Program-made: the position numbers and the translations under genes | The notes under the pieces: generated by a model | Database searches by the model: none | Told to the model about the DNA's origin: nothing | What the model saw: only the letters and a program-made list of their open reading frames with translations | In this document: one piece after another, positions 1-5,764 of the stretch | How positions within the stretch are numbered: position 1 is the stretch's first letter | How the letters are laid out: each line of letters begins with the position of its first letter | Assembly: GCA_031260095.1 (NCBI GenBank) | Contig: JAIRKN010000239.1 | Location: forward strand, 1 to 6,333 | Direction: 5' to 3' | Length of the DNA: 6,333 nucleotides | Origin: Tannerella sp. | GTDB taxonomy: Bacteria; Bacteroidota; Bacteroidia; Bacteroidales; Tannerellaceae

Positions 1-148
1 GGATTGATTCATTAAGGAACTGCCGCCATGCCTTGTTCAGTTTGCTCCACGCTTCGTTGCGCGCGGCGCGGTTACCTTTCGTTGCCGTATCGGGATTGGC
101 TGCAAGCGCCTCTTTTGCAATGTAATCATTGTAGAGGGGCGTTATCAC
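1..148 (-). CDS. Hypothetical protein fragment, Bacteroides 'TPLYNDYIAKEALA' type (partial, start unclear)
   Basis: The minus strand is open from base 2 upward and reads ITPLYNDYIAKEALA, then NPDTATKGNRAARNEAW and KLNKAWRQFLNES before leaving the window. From memory this resembles the N-terminal part of an uncharacterised Bacteroides hypothetical family, often annotated with C-terminal fibronectin-like segments; I give no function. The frame stays open back to a TGA at 320-322 but contains no ATG. The GTG at 146-148 is the only standard-type start I find near the conserved block, and I used it provisionally. A different frame does have an ATG (351-353) but ends at a TAG (150-152) exactly where the conserved block begins. 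The gene may therefore be frameshifted or have lost its native 5' end. The 3' end lies outside the window. That this frame codes is fairly likely; the start is weak. Confidence 0.5.
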   Translation of the reverse strand, partial: MITPLYNDYIAKEALAANPDTATKGNRAARNEAWSKLNKAWRQFLNESI

Positions 149-185
149 ACTAAATTTTGTAGAACTGATCCCGTATGCACTCCTG

Positions 186-248
186 CTTATAAGTAGAAGT
201 TTTCTGCTTACAAGTAGAAGTTTTAAACTTGCAAGTAGAAGTTTTGTT
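186..248. repeat. Three-copy 21-bp tandem repeat
   Basis: Three head-to-tail 21-bp units occupy 186-206, 207-227 and 228-248. Each carries the invariant core AAGTAGAAGTTTT (191-203, 212-224, 233-245), with variation confined to the flanking bases. The first and third units begin with perfect 8-bp palindromes, CTTATAAG and CTTGCAAG; the second, CTTACAAG, is one substitution from either. Because 21 is a multiple of three, the array would encode heptapeptide repeats on the minus strand: KTSTCKF/KTSTCKQ/KTSTYKQ in one frame and KLLLASL/KLLLVSR/KLLLISR in the frame continuous with the fragment at 1-148. It may be a coding repeat of that broken gene or a set of spaced protein-binding sites in the intergenic region. 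Confidence 0.85.
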
Positions 249-348
249 TGGATGCAGGGAGGGCGTTTTTCGGGGATTTTGAGGGAGGGGGACGGGGTCT
301 TTTTTGATAAAAAGATATTTCAGGCTGTCCTTTTTGAAAAATTTCATG

Positions 349-356
349 TACATTTG
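349..356 (+). promoter_or_regulatory. Candidate Bacteroidota -7 promoter box for the peptidase operon
   Basis: TACATTTG is an exact match to the Bacteroidota -7 consensus TAnnTTTG. Transcription would start near 361-363, giving a leader of about 30 bases before the ATG at 392. No TTTG lies at the usual -33 distance; the one at 333-336 is only 12 bases upstream of the box, too close. There is no Shine-Dalgarno sequence ahead of the ATG, and the leader is A/T-rich, as is common in this phylum. Confidence 0.45.
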
Positions 357-391
357 CCGCTTACAAAACGTATAATATAATACAGAAAGCT

Positions 392-3280
392 ATGAACCGA
401 TTTTTATTAACAGCGAAAACAGGTGTCGCATTATGCCTGTTATGCTTTGTAACAAATGTTTTTTCTCAGGAGGAATCCCAGGGGATGAAAATTGAGAAAT
501 TGATTATGGATCCTGCACTTCGTTACGGTAAGCTGAAGAATGGATTGACATACTACATTCGTCATAACGAAATGCCACAGGAACGCGCGGAGTTTTATCT
601 CGTTCATAATGTCGGTTCGATGCAGGAAGAAGAAAATCAGCGGGGGTTGGCTCATTTCCTCGAACACATGGCGTTTAACGGCTCGAAGAATTTTCCTTCC
701 AGGAAAGGTATGCAGGATTATATCGAAAGCATCGGTATGCGGATGGGTGAAAACCTGAATGCGTATACGGGTTTTGACGAGACGGTGTATCTGTTGATGG
801 ATGTCCCGGTCGTGCAGGAAGGGATCATCGACTCGTGCCTGCTTATTTTGCATGACTGGTCGGCGGAGCTTCTGCTCGAAGACGAGGCGATCGAAAAAGA
901 ACGGGGCGTGATCCGTGAAGAATGGCGTACGAGCCGCACGGCGCAATCGCGGCTGTGGGAACAACAGTTGCCTAAAATGTTTCCCGGCAGTAAATACGGA
1001 ACACGGTTGCCGATCGGGAGTATTGATGTGATTAACAATTTCAAAGGGGACGAATTGAGAGCATATTACAAAAAATGGTATCGTCCGGATTTACAGGCTA
1101 TCGTCATCGTCGGAGATATAGACGTGGATAAGACGGAAGAAAAAATAAAGCGTACATTTTCCGGTATACCGGCGCCTGTTCATCCCGAACCGCGGGAATT
1201 AGCACTGGTTCCCGATAATAACCTTCCGCTTGTTTCCGTGGCCACGGATAAAGAAATGACGAACATGACGTTAAGCATCTATTATAAGCACGAAAAACTT
1301 CCTTATCATTTGCGGGGAACGATCGCCGATTTTATAGATCGCTACTCCCGGACGGTAATATCTTTGATCATGAGCGAGCGTTTTTCGGAAATCCTTCAGA
1401 AGGCAAATCCTCCGTTCGTTGGAGCGTATGCCGACGATGGCGATTATTTTATCTCCCGGACAAAAGGAGCCTGGACTTCTACCGCGATTGTTAAACCGGG
1501 AGAGTTGGAGCGCGCTATGGGTGCATTAGTGGCGGAAACCGAACGTGTCAAAAAATTTGGTTTTACGCAGGCCGAATATGAACGCGCCAGAGAGAATATC
1601 CTTTCGTCCTACGAATCGACATACAAAGATCGGGATAAACTTCAGAACAGTTCTTTTGCCGAAGAATATGTCGATCATTTTACAAAAGGGGTCTGTATAC
1701 CTGGTATAGAGACGGAGTATGAACTGATAAAAAGCATCGTACCCGAATTTCCTGTGGAAGGAATTAATCAGTATTTACGCACATTATTTGGCGAGAAAGC
1801 CTCCGGCCGGAATATAGTGATCAGTCTTTCCGGGCCGGATAAAGAGGATGTGATTTATCCTGCGGAAAGGGAATTGCTGGATATGTTTTACAGGGCAAAC
1901 AAAGCGGGCGTTAGCGCGAATGAAGAGGAGGCGGTCAGTAAGATCCTTATTCCGCAATTACCGGAGCCGGGGAAGATTATCGAAGAAAAAGACGATCCCT
2001 TATTTGGCGTTACCCTCTATACGTTGAGTAATGGCGTACGTGTGGTCGTTAAACAGACGGATTACAAGAAGGAGCAGATCCTGATGACCGCGACCAGTCC
2101 GGGAGGCGTTTCATTGTTTAAAGACGACAAGGATATATGGAACCTCAAAGCGCTCAACAATGCGATGATGCTGGGCGGTCTCGGAGAGTTCAGCGCCACC
2201 GGTTTACGGAAAGCGATTGCCGGCAAAAAGGTATCCAGCAGCGCCGGTATAGGTATCTCAAATGAAAGTATGAACGGCTCGTCTTCGCCTTCCGATTTGA
2301 AGACATTATTTGAGCTGATATATTTGCAGTTCACGGGTATGCGGACGGACGACGAAGCGTATGCCTCGTTTGAAGAACGGATGAAGACCTATCTGGATGA
2401 CTTGTATTTAAACCCGATGATTGTCTTCAGCGATTCGGTTTCCGGAGTGATATATGATAATAATCCCCGTACCGCTCGCCTGAAATCCGGTGATTTCAGC
2501 AAAATTGATTATCACCGCATGATCGAAATGTATAAAGAACGGTTTGCCGATGCGTCTGATTTTGTTTTTACGTTTGTCGGCAATGTCGATAAAGATTCTA
2601 TACGTCCTTTGCTGGAACAATACATGGCCACGCTTCCTTCTCTGAACAGAACGGAAAAAGGGGACGAATGCCAGGTTACACCATTTCGTAAAGGGAAAAA
2701 GAAATGTCATTTCTCCCGCGAACTCGAAACACCCAAATCGTCTGTCGCGCTTATGTATACGGGAGAGATGCCGTATAATTTAAAAAATGCCGTGATCGCA
2801 CAGCTACTCAATAAAATACTGGATGGGGTCTATGCCGAAAAAGTACGCGAAGAAAAAAGCGCCTCTTATGACGTTCGGGTGCTGGGCGGATTGGATGATT
2901 TTCCAGAGGGACGCATGTCCATTCAGATCTATTTTGATACGGATCCGAAAAAACAGGATGAAATAATCCGCATCATTAAATCCGAACTGGAGGGTATGGC
3001 CAAAAAAGGTCCCCGTGAGGAAGACCTGGAGAAAAGCCGCAGGAATATCATCAAAGGACGTATGGAAGCAATGCAGGAAAACAGTTACTGGTTAAATGTA
3101 ATTGATACGTATTATTACCGTAATTTTGATTCGCATACCGATTATGATAAAGTATTGAATGAAATAACGGTGAAGGATATCCGGTCGTTTACCCGGAAAT
3201 TTCTGGACCAGGGGAATGAGATCGAAGTCGTCATGTCGGCGGAAAAGAATAACAAAAAAGACACAGACGACGATGTATAA
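392..3280 (+). CDS. Secreted M16 family zinc metallopeptidase (insulinase/pitrilysin-like, two-module)
   Basis: This is a 962-residue zinc endopeptidase of family M16, expected to degrade or process peptides in the periplasm. Residues 1-25 form a signal peptide with a hydrophobic core at about 10-20 and a likely signal peptidase I site V-F-S|Q after residue 25; no lipobox precedes either cysteine. The N-terminal catalytic module (about 40-260) holds the inverted zinc motif HFLEH at 88-92. The block E170-R-G-V-I-R-E-E177 should supply the third ligand, by analogy with pitrilysin E169 most likely E177. An inactive-type M16 module follows (about 215-430). A second half starts near residue 540 (LYTLSNGVRVVVK) and lacks HxxEH. 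It ends in a module with VREEKSASY (818-826), whose R819 and Y826 match the substrate-binding Arg/Tyr pair of the family. Length is usual for Bacteroidota M16 proteins. The tail is very acidic. The gene overlaps the next by 8 bp. The family call is secure; the substrate is unknown. Confidence 0.95.
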   Translation: MNRFLLTAKTGVALCLLCFVTNVFSQEESQGMKIEKLIMDPALRYGKLKNGLTYYIRHNEMPQERAEFYLVHNVGSMQEEENQRGLAHFLEHMAFNGSKNFPSRKGMQDYIESIGMRMGENLNAYTGFDETVYLLMDVPVVQEGIIDSCLLILHDWSAELLLEDEAIEKERGVIREEWRTSRTAQSRLWEQQLPKMFPGSKYGTRLPIGSIDVINNFKGDELRAYYKKWYRPDLQAIVIVGDIDVDKTEEKIKRTFSGIPAPVHPEPRELALVPDNNLPLVSVATDKEMTNMTLSIYYKHEKLPYHLRGTIADFIDRYSRTVISLIMSERFSEILQKANPPFVGAYADDGDYFISRTKGAWTSTAIVKPGELERAMGALVAETERVKKFGFTQAEYERARENILSSYESTYKDRDKLQNSSFAEEYVDHFTKGVCIPGIETEYELIKSIVPEFPVEGINQYLRTLFGEKASGRNIVISLSGPDKEDVIYPAERELLDMFYRANKAGVSANEEEAVSKILIPQLPEPGKIIEEKDDPLFGVTLYTLSNGVRVVVKQTDYKKEQILMTATSPGGVSLFKDDKDIWNLKALNNAMMLGGLGEFSATGLRKAIAGKKVSSSAGIGISNESMNGSSSPSDLKTLFELIYLQFTGMRTDDEAYASFEERMKTYLDDLYLNPMIVFSDSVSGVIYDNNPRTARLKSGDFSKIDYHRMIEMYKERFADASDFVFTFVGNVDKDSIRPLLEQYMATLPSLNRTEKGDECQVTPFRKGKKKCHFSRELETPKSSVALMYTGEMPYNLKNAVIAQLLNKILDGVYAEKVREEKSASYDVRVLGGLDDFPEGRMSIQIYFDTDPKKQDEIIRIIKSELEGMAKKGPREEDLEKSRRNIIKGRMEAMQENSYWLNVIDTYYYRNFDSHTDYDKVLNEITVKDIRSFTRKFLDQGNEIEVVMSAEKNNKKDTDDDV

Positions 3281-4379
3281 ACTGTCCGATTATATATCAA
3301 GAGGAAGCATTATGCTTAATAATATGCTCTTCCCCCGCCATAAAAAGCTGGCTTCCGTGATGTTGTATGCAACAGACCGCTGTAACTCAAGGTGCCGGCA
3401 TTGTTATATCTGGGAGAAAAAAAGCAAGGATTACATCTCTGCGGAACAAATAAAGAAACTGCTAAATAGCCGGTCGATATGTAAAAACACTTCGATCGGG
3501 CTGGAAGGAGGCGAGTTTATGCTTCACCCGCAAGCCGAAGCTATTATGGAGTACCTTTATCGTCATCACCCTAAATTCGATTTGTTGTCAAACGGTGTAC
3601 ATACGGAAAAATTAATCTCTCTGGTCAGGAAATATACTCCTGCAAGGGTATATATTTCGTTGGATGGAAAACCTGAAACGCATGATTATATGCGAAGAGT
3701 AAAAGGCTTATATCCGAAAGTGATCCGTGTGATAGAGGAATTGAAAGACACGGCGCCCCTTTCGGTTATGTTCACGCTTACTCCCTTTAATACCTTTGAG
3801 GATTTACGGCATGTAGCATCCGTATGCAGGATGAATCGGGTCGATATGAGGATTGGGATTTATAATAACATGGAATATTTTCAGACAAAGGAACAGGCTT
3901 CGGAAGACGTATCATCCTTGAATTATCGCATTGAAGATATTCCTTCGGTTGTAAAAGAATTTGATGAGAACTACGACTTTATGATGCTTTATCATCTGTA
4001 CAGGAATCATGAAGTTAAATTAAGCTGCAACAGCATCAAAGATAATATCGTTATTTATCCTAACGGAGATGTGCCGCTATGTCAGAATAAACAAATTATT
4101 CTCGGTAACATAAATAATGAATCCCTGGATGCGATTATGGCAAAGGAAAGTACATTAACGTATCATAGAAATTTTCATCAGTGTAACGAATGTTGGATTA
4201 ATTTTCATCGCAAATATGATATTGTCCTGTACCGGAATCTGGAGAAAGTATTACCTCGCAGAGTAATCTGCAAATTATTGGGGGATTATTCGTGGAGTAA
4301 TAATCCGGCTGAAAAATATAAAGATCTTATTTGTAAATATCACAAATCTATTATTACGAAAGATGAAAACGTTCATTGA
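3273..4379 (+). CDS. Radical SAM enzyme with shortened SPASM/twitch-type auxiliary cluster region
   Basis: This is a 368-residue radical S-adenosylmethionine enzyme, probably cytosolic. The CxxxCxxC motif for the SAM-binding [4Fe-4S] cluster is C37-NSR-C41-RH-C44, followed by an LEGGEF motif whose G79-G80-E81 contacts SAM in the family. The rest of the barrel includes FDLLSNG and VYISLDG strands. The C-terminal region has C252-x12-G-x4-C270, matching the opening of the SPASM signature (CX9-15GX4C), then C304-x2-C307. The later CX5CX3C part is absent, so at most one auxiliary cluster is expected, as in twitch enzymes. I start at the ATG inside ATGTATAA, whose TAA is the peptidase stop (8-bp overlap). 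Starts at 3216 and 3312 are possible; the stretch from 3216 is basic and looks like out-of-frame peptidase sequence. It overlaps the oxidoreductase by 17 bp. The substrate cannot be read from sequence: a peptide (SPASM maturases) or a sugar/cyclitol (BtrN-like twitch dehydrogenases) would both fit. Confidence 0.9.
   Translation: MYKLSDYISRGSIMLNNMLFPRHKKLASVMLYATDRCNSRCRHCYIWEKKSKDYISAEQIKKLLNSRSICKNTSIGLEGGEFMLHPQAEAIMEYLYRHHPKFDLLSNGVHTEKLISLVRKYTPARVYISLDGKPETHDYMRRVKGLYPKVIRVIEELKDTAPLSVMFTLTPFNTFEDLRHVASVCRMNRVDMRIGIYNNMEYFQTKEQASEDVSSLNYRIEDIPSVVKEFDENYDFMMLYHLYRNHEVKLSCNSIKDNIVIYPNGDVPLCQNKQIILGNINNESLDAIMAKESTLTYHRNFHQCNECWINFHRKYDIVLYRNLEKVLPRRVICKLLGDYSWSNNPAEKYKDLICKYHKSIITKDENVH
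3301..3305 (+). promoter_or_regulatory. Possible Shine-Dalgarno for an alternative radical SAM start at 3312
   Basis: GAGGA lies six bases before an in-frame ATG at 3312, inside the radical SAM gene as called here. If it is used, the protein would start 13 residues later (MLNNMLFPRHKK) and the gene would be separated from the peptidase by 31 bases. The conserved CxxxCxxC is downstream of both starts, so conservation of the core cannot decide between them. Confidence 0.3.
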
Positions 4380-5397
4380 AAGATATAAGAAACAGCGTAA
4401 ATACAGACAATTATCCCGTCAATATGTACATAAATATGCGTTTATAGGCGTAGGAAATCATTCTTTGAATAATTTATACCCTGTTTTGGATTTCATGGGT
4501 GTTCCGTTGAAATACATCGTAACGGCCAGTGAAAAGACGGCTGAAATACTGAATAAGTCTGCCAAAGAATACACCGCCGTAAATGATCCGGGAATCGTAT
4601 TAAAGGATGAAACCGTGAAAGGCATTTTCATCTCAGCCTCTCCCGGCAGTCATTATACCCTGGTAACACAGGCGCTGCAAGGAAGGAAATCTGTATTTGT
4701 TGAAAAACCGCCCTGCAGGAATACGGCTGAACTGGATGCGTTGATCCGTCTTGAAAAAGAAACGGGAGGAATCGTTGTCGCAGGTATGCAGAAACGGTAT
4801 GCCCCGGCGTGTACGATTCTCAAGAAAAGATTAAAGCGCCCGGAACATTATAGTTACAAATTTTGCACCGGAGCCTATCCGGAAGGCGAAGACGTCATAA
4901 CAGAGTTATTTATCCATCCGGTAGATCTGATTGTTTACCTGTTCGGACAAGCTCGTTTAGTTTCAATGATTCAAACCGGTAAGACCATATTACTTCAGCT
5001 ATTACATGATAACGGAGTGATCGGCGCACTGGAACTATCTACCTCCTATTCATGGCAAACAGCCGAAGAACGAATGGTTATTGTAGAAAAAAGCGGCATC
5101 TACGAACTCAATAATATGTCGGAACTGTTATATAAGAAAAAACCGTTAGTGATCGGGAATATTCCGGTTGAAAAGGTGAAGAAGTATACTCCGGTAACAG
5201 AAGTATTATTCAATCAGAACATGTTCCAACCGGTTATGCAGCACAATAATATCTACATAAATGGATTTTATTCCGAACTGGACACCTTTGTTTCGTTATG
5301 CGAACATCCTGCATCCAACCAAAACCTGTCCGGCCCGTCTTTGCTAAGCCCAACATATCAGTTGCTGGATGAAATCCGGAAGAAAAGAAAAGCATAG
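4363..5397 (+). CDS. Gfo/Idh/MocA family NAD(P)-dependent oxidoreductase
   Basis: This 344-residue protein has the two-domain Gfo/Idh/MocA layout: an N-terminal Rossmann fold and a C-terminal alpha/beta domain that holds the substrate. The dinucleotide-binding turn is FIGVGNHS (27-34). The IFISASPGSHY strand (88-98) matches the family's 'xxTPxxxH' region. VEKPPC (113-118) is the EKP signature, with K115 the usual catalytic or nicotinamide-contacting lysine. H185-P-V-D188 matches the active-site HxxD, followed by LIVYLFG. The family oxidises or reduces hydroxyl or imine groups on sugars, cyclitols and related compounds, but the sequence does not tell which. A basic extension of about 24 residues (Lys/Arg-rich) precedes the Rossmann strand, longer than the usual few residues. 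The ATG lies inside the radical SAM gene, a 17-bp overlap in another frame that suggests coupled translation and a shared pathway. The stop is TAG at 5395-5397. Confidence 0.9.
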   Translation: MKTFIERYKKQRKYRQLSRQYVHKYAFIGVGNHSLNNLYPVLDFMGVPLKYIVTASEKTAEILNKSAKEYTAVNDPGIVLKDETVKGIFISASPGSHYTLVTQALQGRKSVFVEKPPCRNTAELDALIRLEKETGGIVVAGMQKRYAPACTILKKRLKRPEHYSYKFCTGAYPEGEDVITELFIHPVDLIVYLFGQARLVSMIQTGKTILLQLLHDNGVIGALELSTSYSWQTAEERMVIVEKSGIYELNNMSELLYKKKPLVIGNIPVEKVKKYTPVTEVLFNQNMFQPVMQHNNIYINGFYSELDTFVSLCEHPASNQNLSGPSLLSPTYQLLDEIRKKRKA

Positions 5398-5478
5398 ATG
5401 ATGAAGAATCATATTTCGGAAGTTATCAAAGTATTTGTGCCCCGTATCTCTACAGAATCATATCCTCCGGGAGCGTAG
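5398..5478 (+). CDS. Possible 26-residue peptide ORF directly after the oxidoreductase stop
   Basis: An ATG-ATG pair begins on the base after the oxidoreductase TAG, in the same frame, and runs 26 codons to a TAG at 5476-5478. The peptide begins MMKNHISEVIKV and ends STESYPPGA. It is not recognised. The position at the 3' end of a radical SAM operon would suit a small substrate peptide, but there is no cysteine, no glycine-rich core and no clear leader motif. Its second half lies over the GC-rich inverted-repeat segment. A chance ORF, or the truncated start of a lost gene, is more likely than a functional peptide. Confidence 0.2.
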   Translation: MMKNHISEVIKVFVPRISTESYPPGA

Positions 5479-5545
5479 CGAGATTCATAGCTTTTAGCCG
5501 CCCGAAACGACAGGCTTAACGGTTCACCACCCGAAGCAATCCGGT
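5437..5545. repeat. Candidate dispersed intergenic repeat or structured element (degenerate, hairpin-forming)
   Basis: This segment differs sharply in composition from its AT-rich right flank. It can form a hairpin with arms GAATC (5455-5459) and GATTC (5482-5486), extended by CTA (5450-5452) and TAG (5488-5490), and with a small CTC/GAG pairing at its tip. A second hairpin has GCTT/AAGC (5514-5517, 5534-5537) plus CGG/CCG (5520-5522, 5531-5533). The left edge GTGCCCCGTATCTCTAC resembles one arm of the palindromic GTAGAGAC-type repeats I recall from Bacteroidota and cyanobacteria, without its partner arm. The exact edges and the repeat nature are inferred from composition and pairing only. 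Confidence 0.35.
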
Positions 5546-5566
5546 AGAATAATATCACAAAATTAC

Positions 5567-5578
5567 ACTGCGCGCAGT
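5567..5578. promoter_or_regulatory. Perfect 12-bp palindrome, possible operator
   Basis: ACTGCGCGCAGT is its own reverse complement and stands in AT-rich surroundings about 60 bases upstream of the candidate promoter box of the iron-sulfur gene. No T-run follows on the plus strand, so it is not a typical terminator. It could bind a dimeric regulator; no known site matches from memory. Confidence 0.3.
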
Positions 5579-5638
5579 ATAAAGCGCATCATTTCAAAAA
5601 TAAATACGGATACTTCACTACAAATAAAAAATATTTAT

Positions 5639-5646
5639 TATCTTTG
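5639..5646 (+). promoter_or_regulatory. Candidate Bacteroidota -7 promoter box for the YjdI-CDGSH gene
   Basis: TATCTTTG matches the -7 consensus TAnnTTTG exactly. Transcription would start near 5652 and give a leader of roughly 110 bases. No clear TTTG lies at the -33 distance. A weaker match, TAGGTTTA at 5736-5743, would leave too short a leader to carry the ribosome-binding site comfortably. Confidence 0.4.
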
Positions 5647-5664
5647 GCGTAAAGCTTGTTTAAT

Positions 5665-5706
5665 ATGAGGACTGAATTTAAGCTATTCATCAAAGAGTCG
5701 CTTTAA
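5665..5706 (+). other. Possible 13-codon upstream ORF in the iron-sulfur gene leader
   Basis: ATG at 5665 reads MRTEFKLFIKESL and stops with TAA at 5704-5706, within the predicted leader and 58 bases before the main start. There is no run of a single regulatory amino acid and no strong ribosome-binding site. It is probably chance, but its place in a long leader makes it worth recording. Confidence 0.12.
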
Positions 5707-5750
5707 AAATAAGCTGTCGGCGATATTTTATATTTTAGGTTTATAATAAC

Positions 5751-5759
5751 AAAGGAGGT
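5751..5759 (+). promoter_or_regulatory. Strong Shine-Dalgarno sequence of the YjdI-CDGSH gene
   Basis: AAAGGAGGT contains the full AGGAGG core (5753-5758), six bases before the ATG at 5765. It fixes that start firmly. Such a complete Shine-Dalgarno is uncommon in Bacteroidota, and none of the other genes in the window has a comparable one. Confidence 0.8.
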
Positions 5760-5764
5760 ATTCA

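Larger units (their letters stand above)
5398..5764. other. 367-bp intergenic region between the operon and the iron-sulfur gene
   Basis: No convincing gene is seen on either strand. The left part is mixed in composition and contains a 26-codon ORF. The middle (about 5437-5545) is GC-rich with inverted repeats: 32 of 60 bases in 5461-5520 are G or C. The right part is very AT-rich (13 of 60 G or C in 5581-5640) and carries the promoter and leader of the next gene. I see no hairpin followed by a T-run, so no classical terminator separates the two units. Confidence 0.7.

Noticed and set aside
186..248. Tandem repeats as a CRISPR array
   Set aside because: The units are contiguous 21-mers with no unique spacers and no cas genes nearby.
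150..353. 67-codon minus-strand ORF starting at 353
   Set aside because: It is Lys/Thr/Pro-rich, its tail is just the tandem repeat translated, and it stops where the conserved frame begins. It is better explained as the disrupted 5' region of the neighbouring fragment.
371..376. TATAAT just before the peptidase start as a sigma-70-type -10 box
   Set aside because: No TTGACA-like -35 lies at the right distance and the transcript would start almost at the ATG; the TAnnTTTG box at 349-356 suits the phylum better.
440..964. Long open frame on the minus strand inside the peptidase gene (also 718-1044, 2062-2334, 2408-2710)
   Set aside because: They lie opposite an M16 gene with intact catalytic motifs, have no recognisable domains and look like shadows of its codon structure.
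3216..3272. Upstream ATG extending the radical SAM protein by 19 residues
   Set aside because: The extra residues are basic and low-complexity, overlap the peptidase by 65 bp, and the ATG at 3273 gives the common short stop/start overlap.
5599..5639. 8-bp inverted repeat AATAAATA / TATTTATT with a 25-base loop
   Set aside because: It consists only of A and T in very AT-rich sequence, so chance is the simpler explanation.
5589..5690. 33-codon minus-strand ORF in the AT-rich leader
   Set aside because: It is rich in Leu, Phe, Tyr, Lys and Asn as expected from AT-rich DNA, overlaps the promoter of the plus-strand gene and has no ribosome-binding site.
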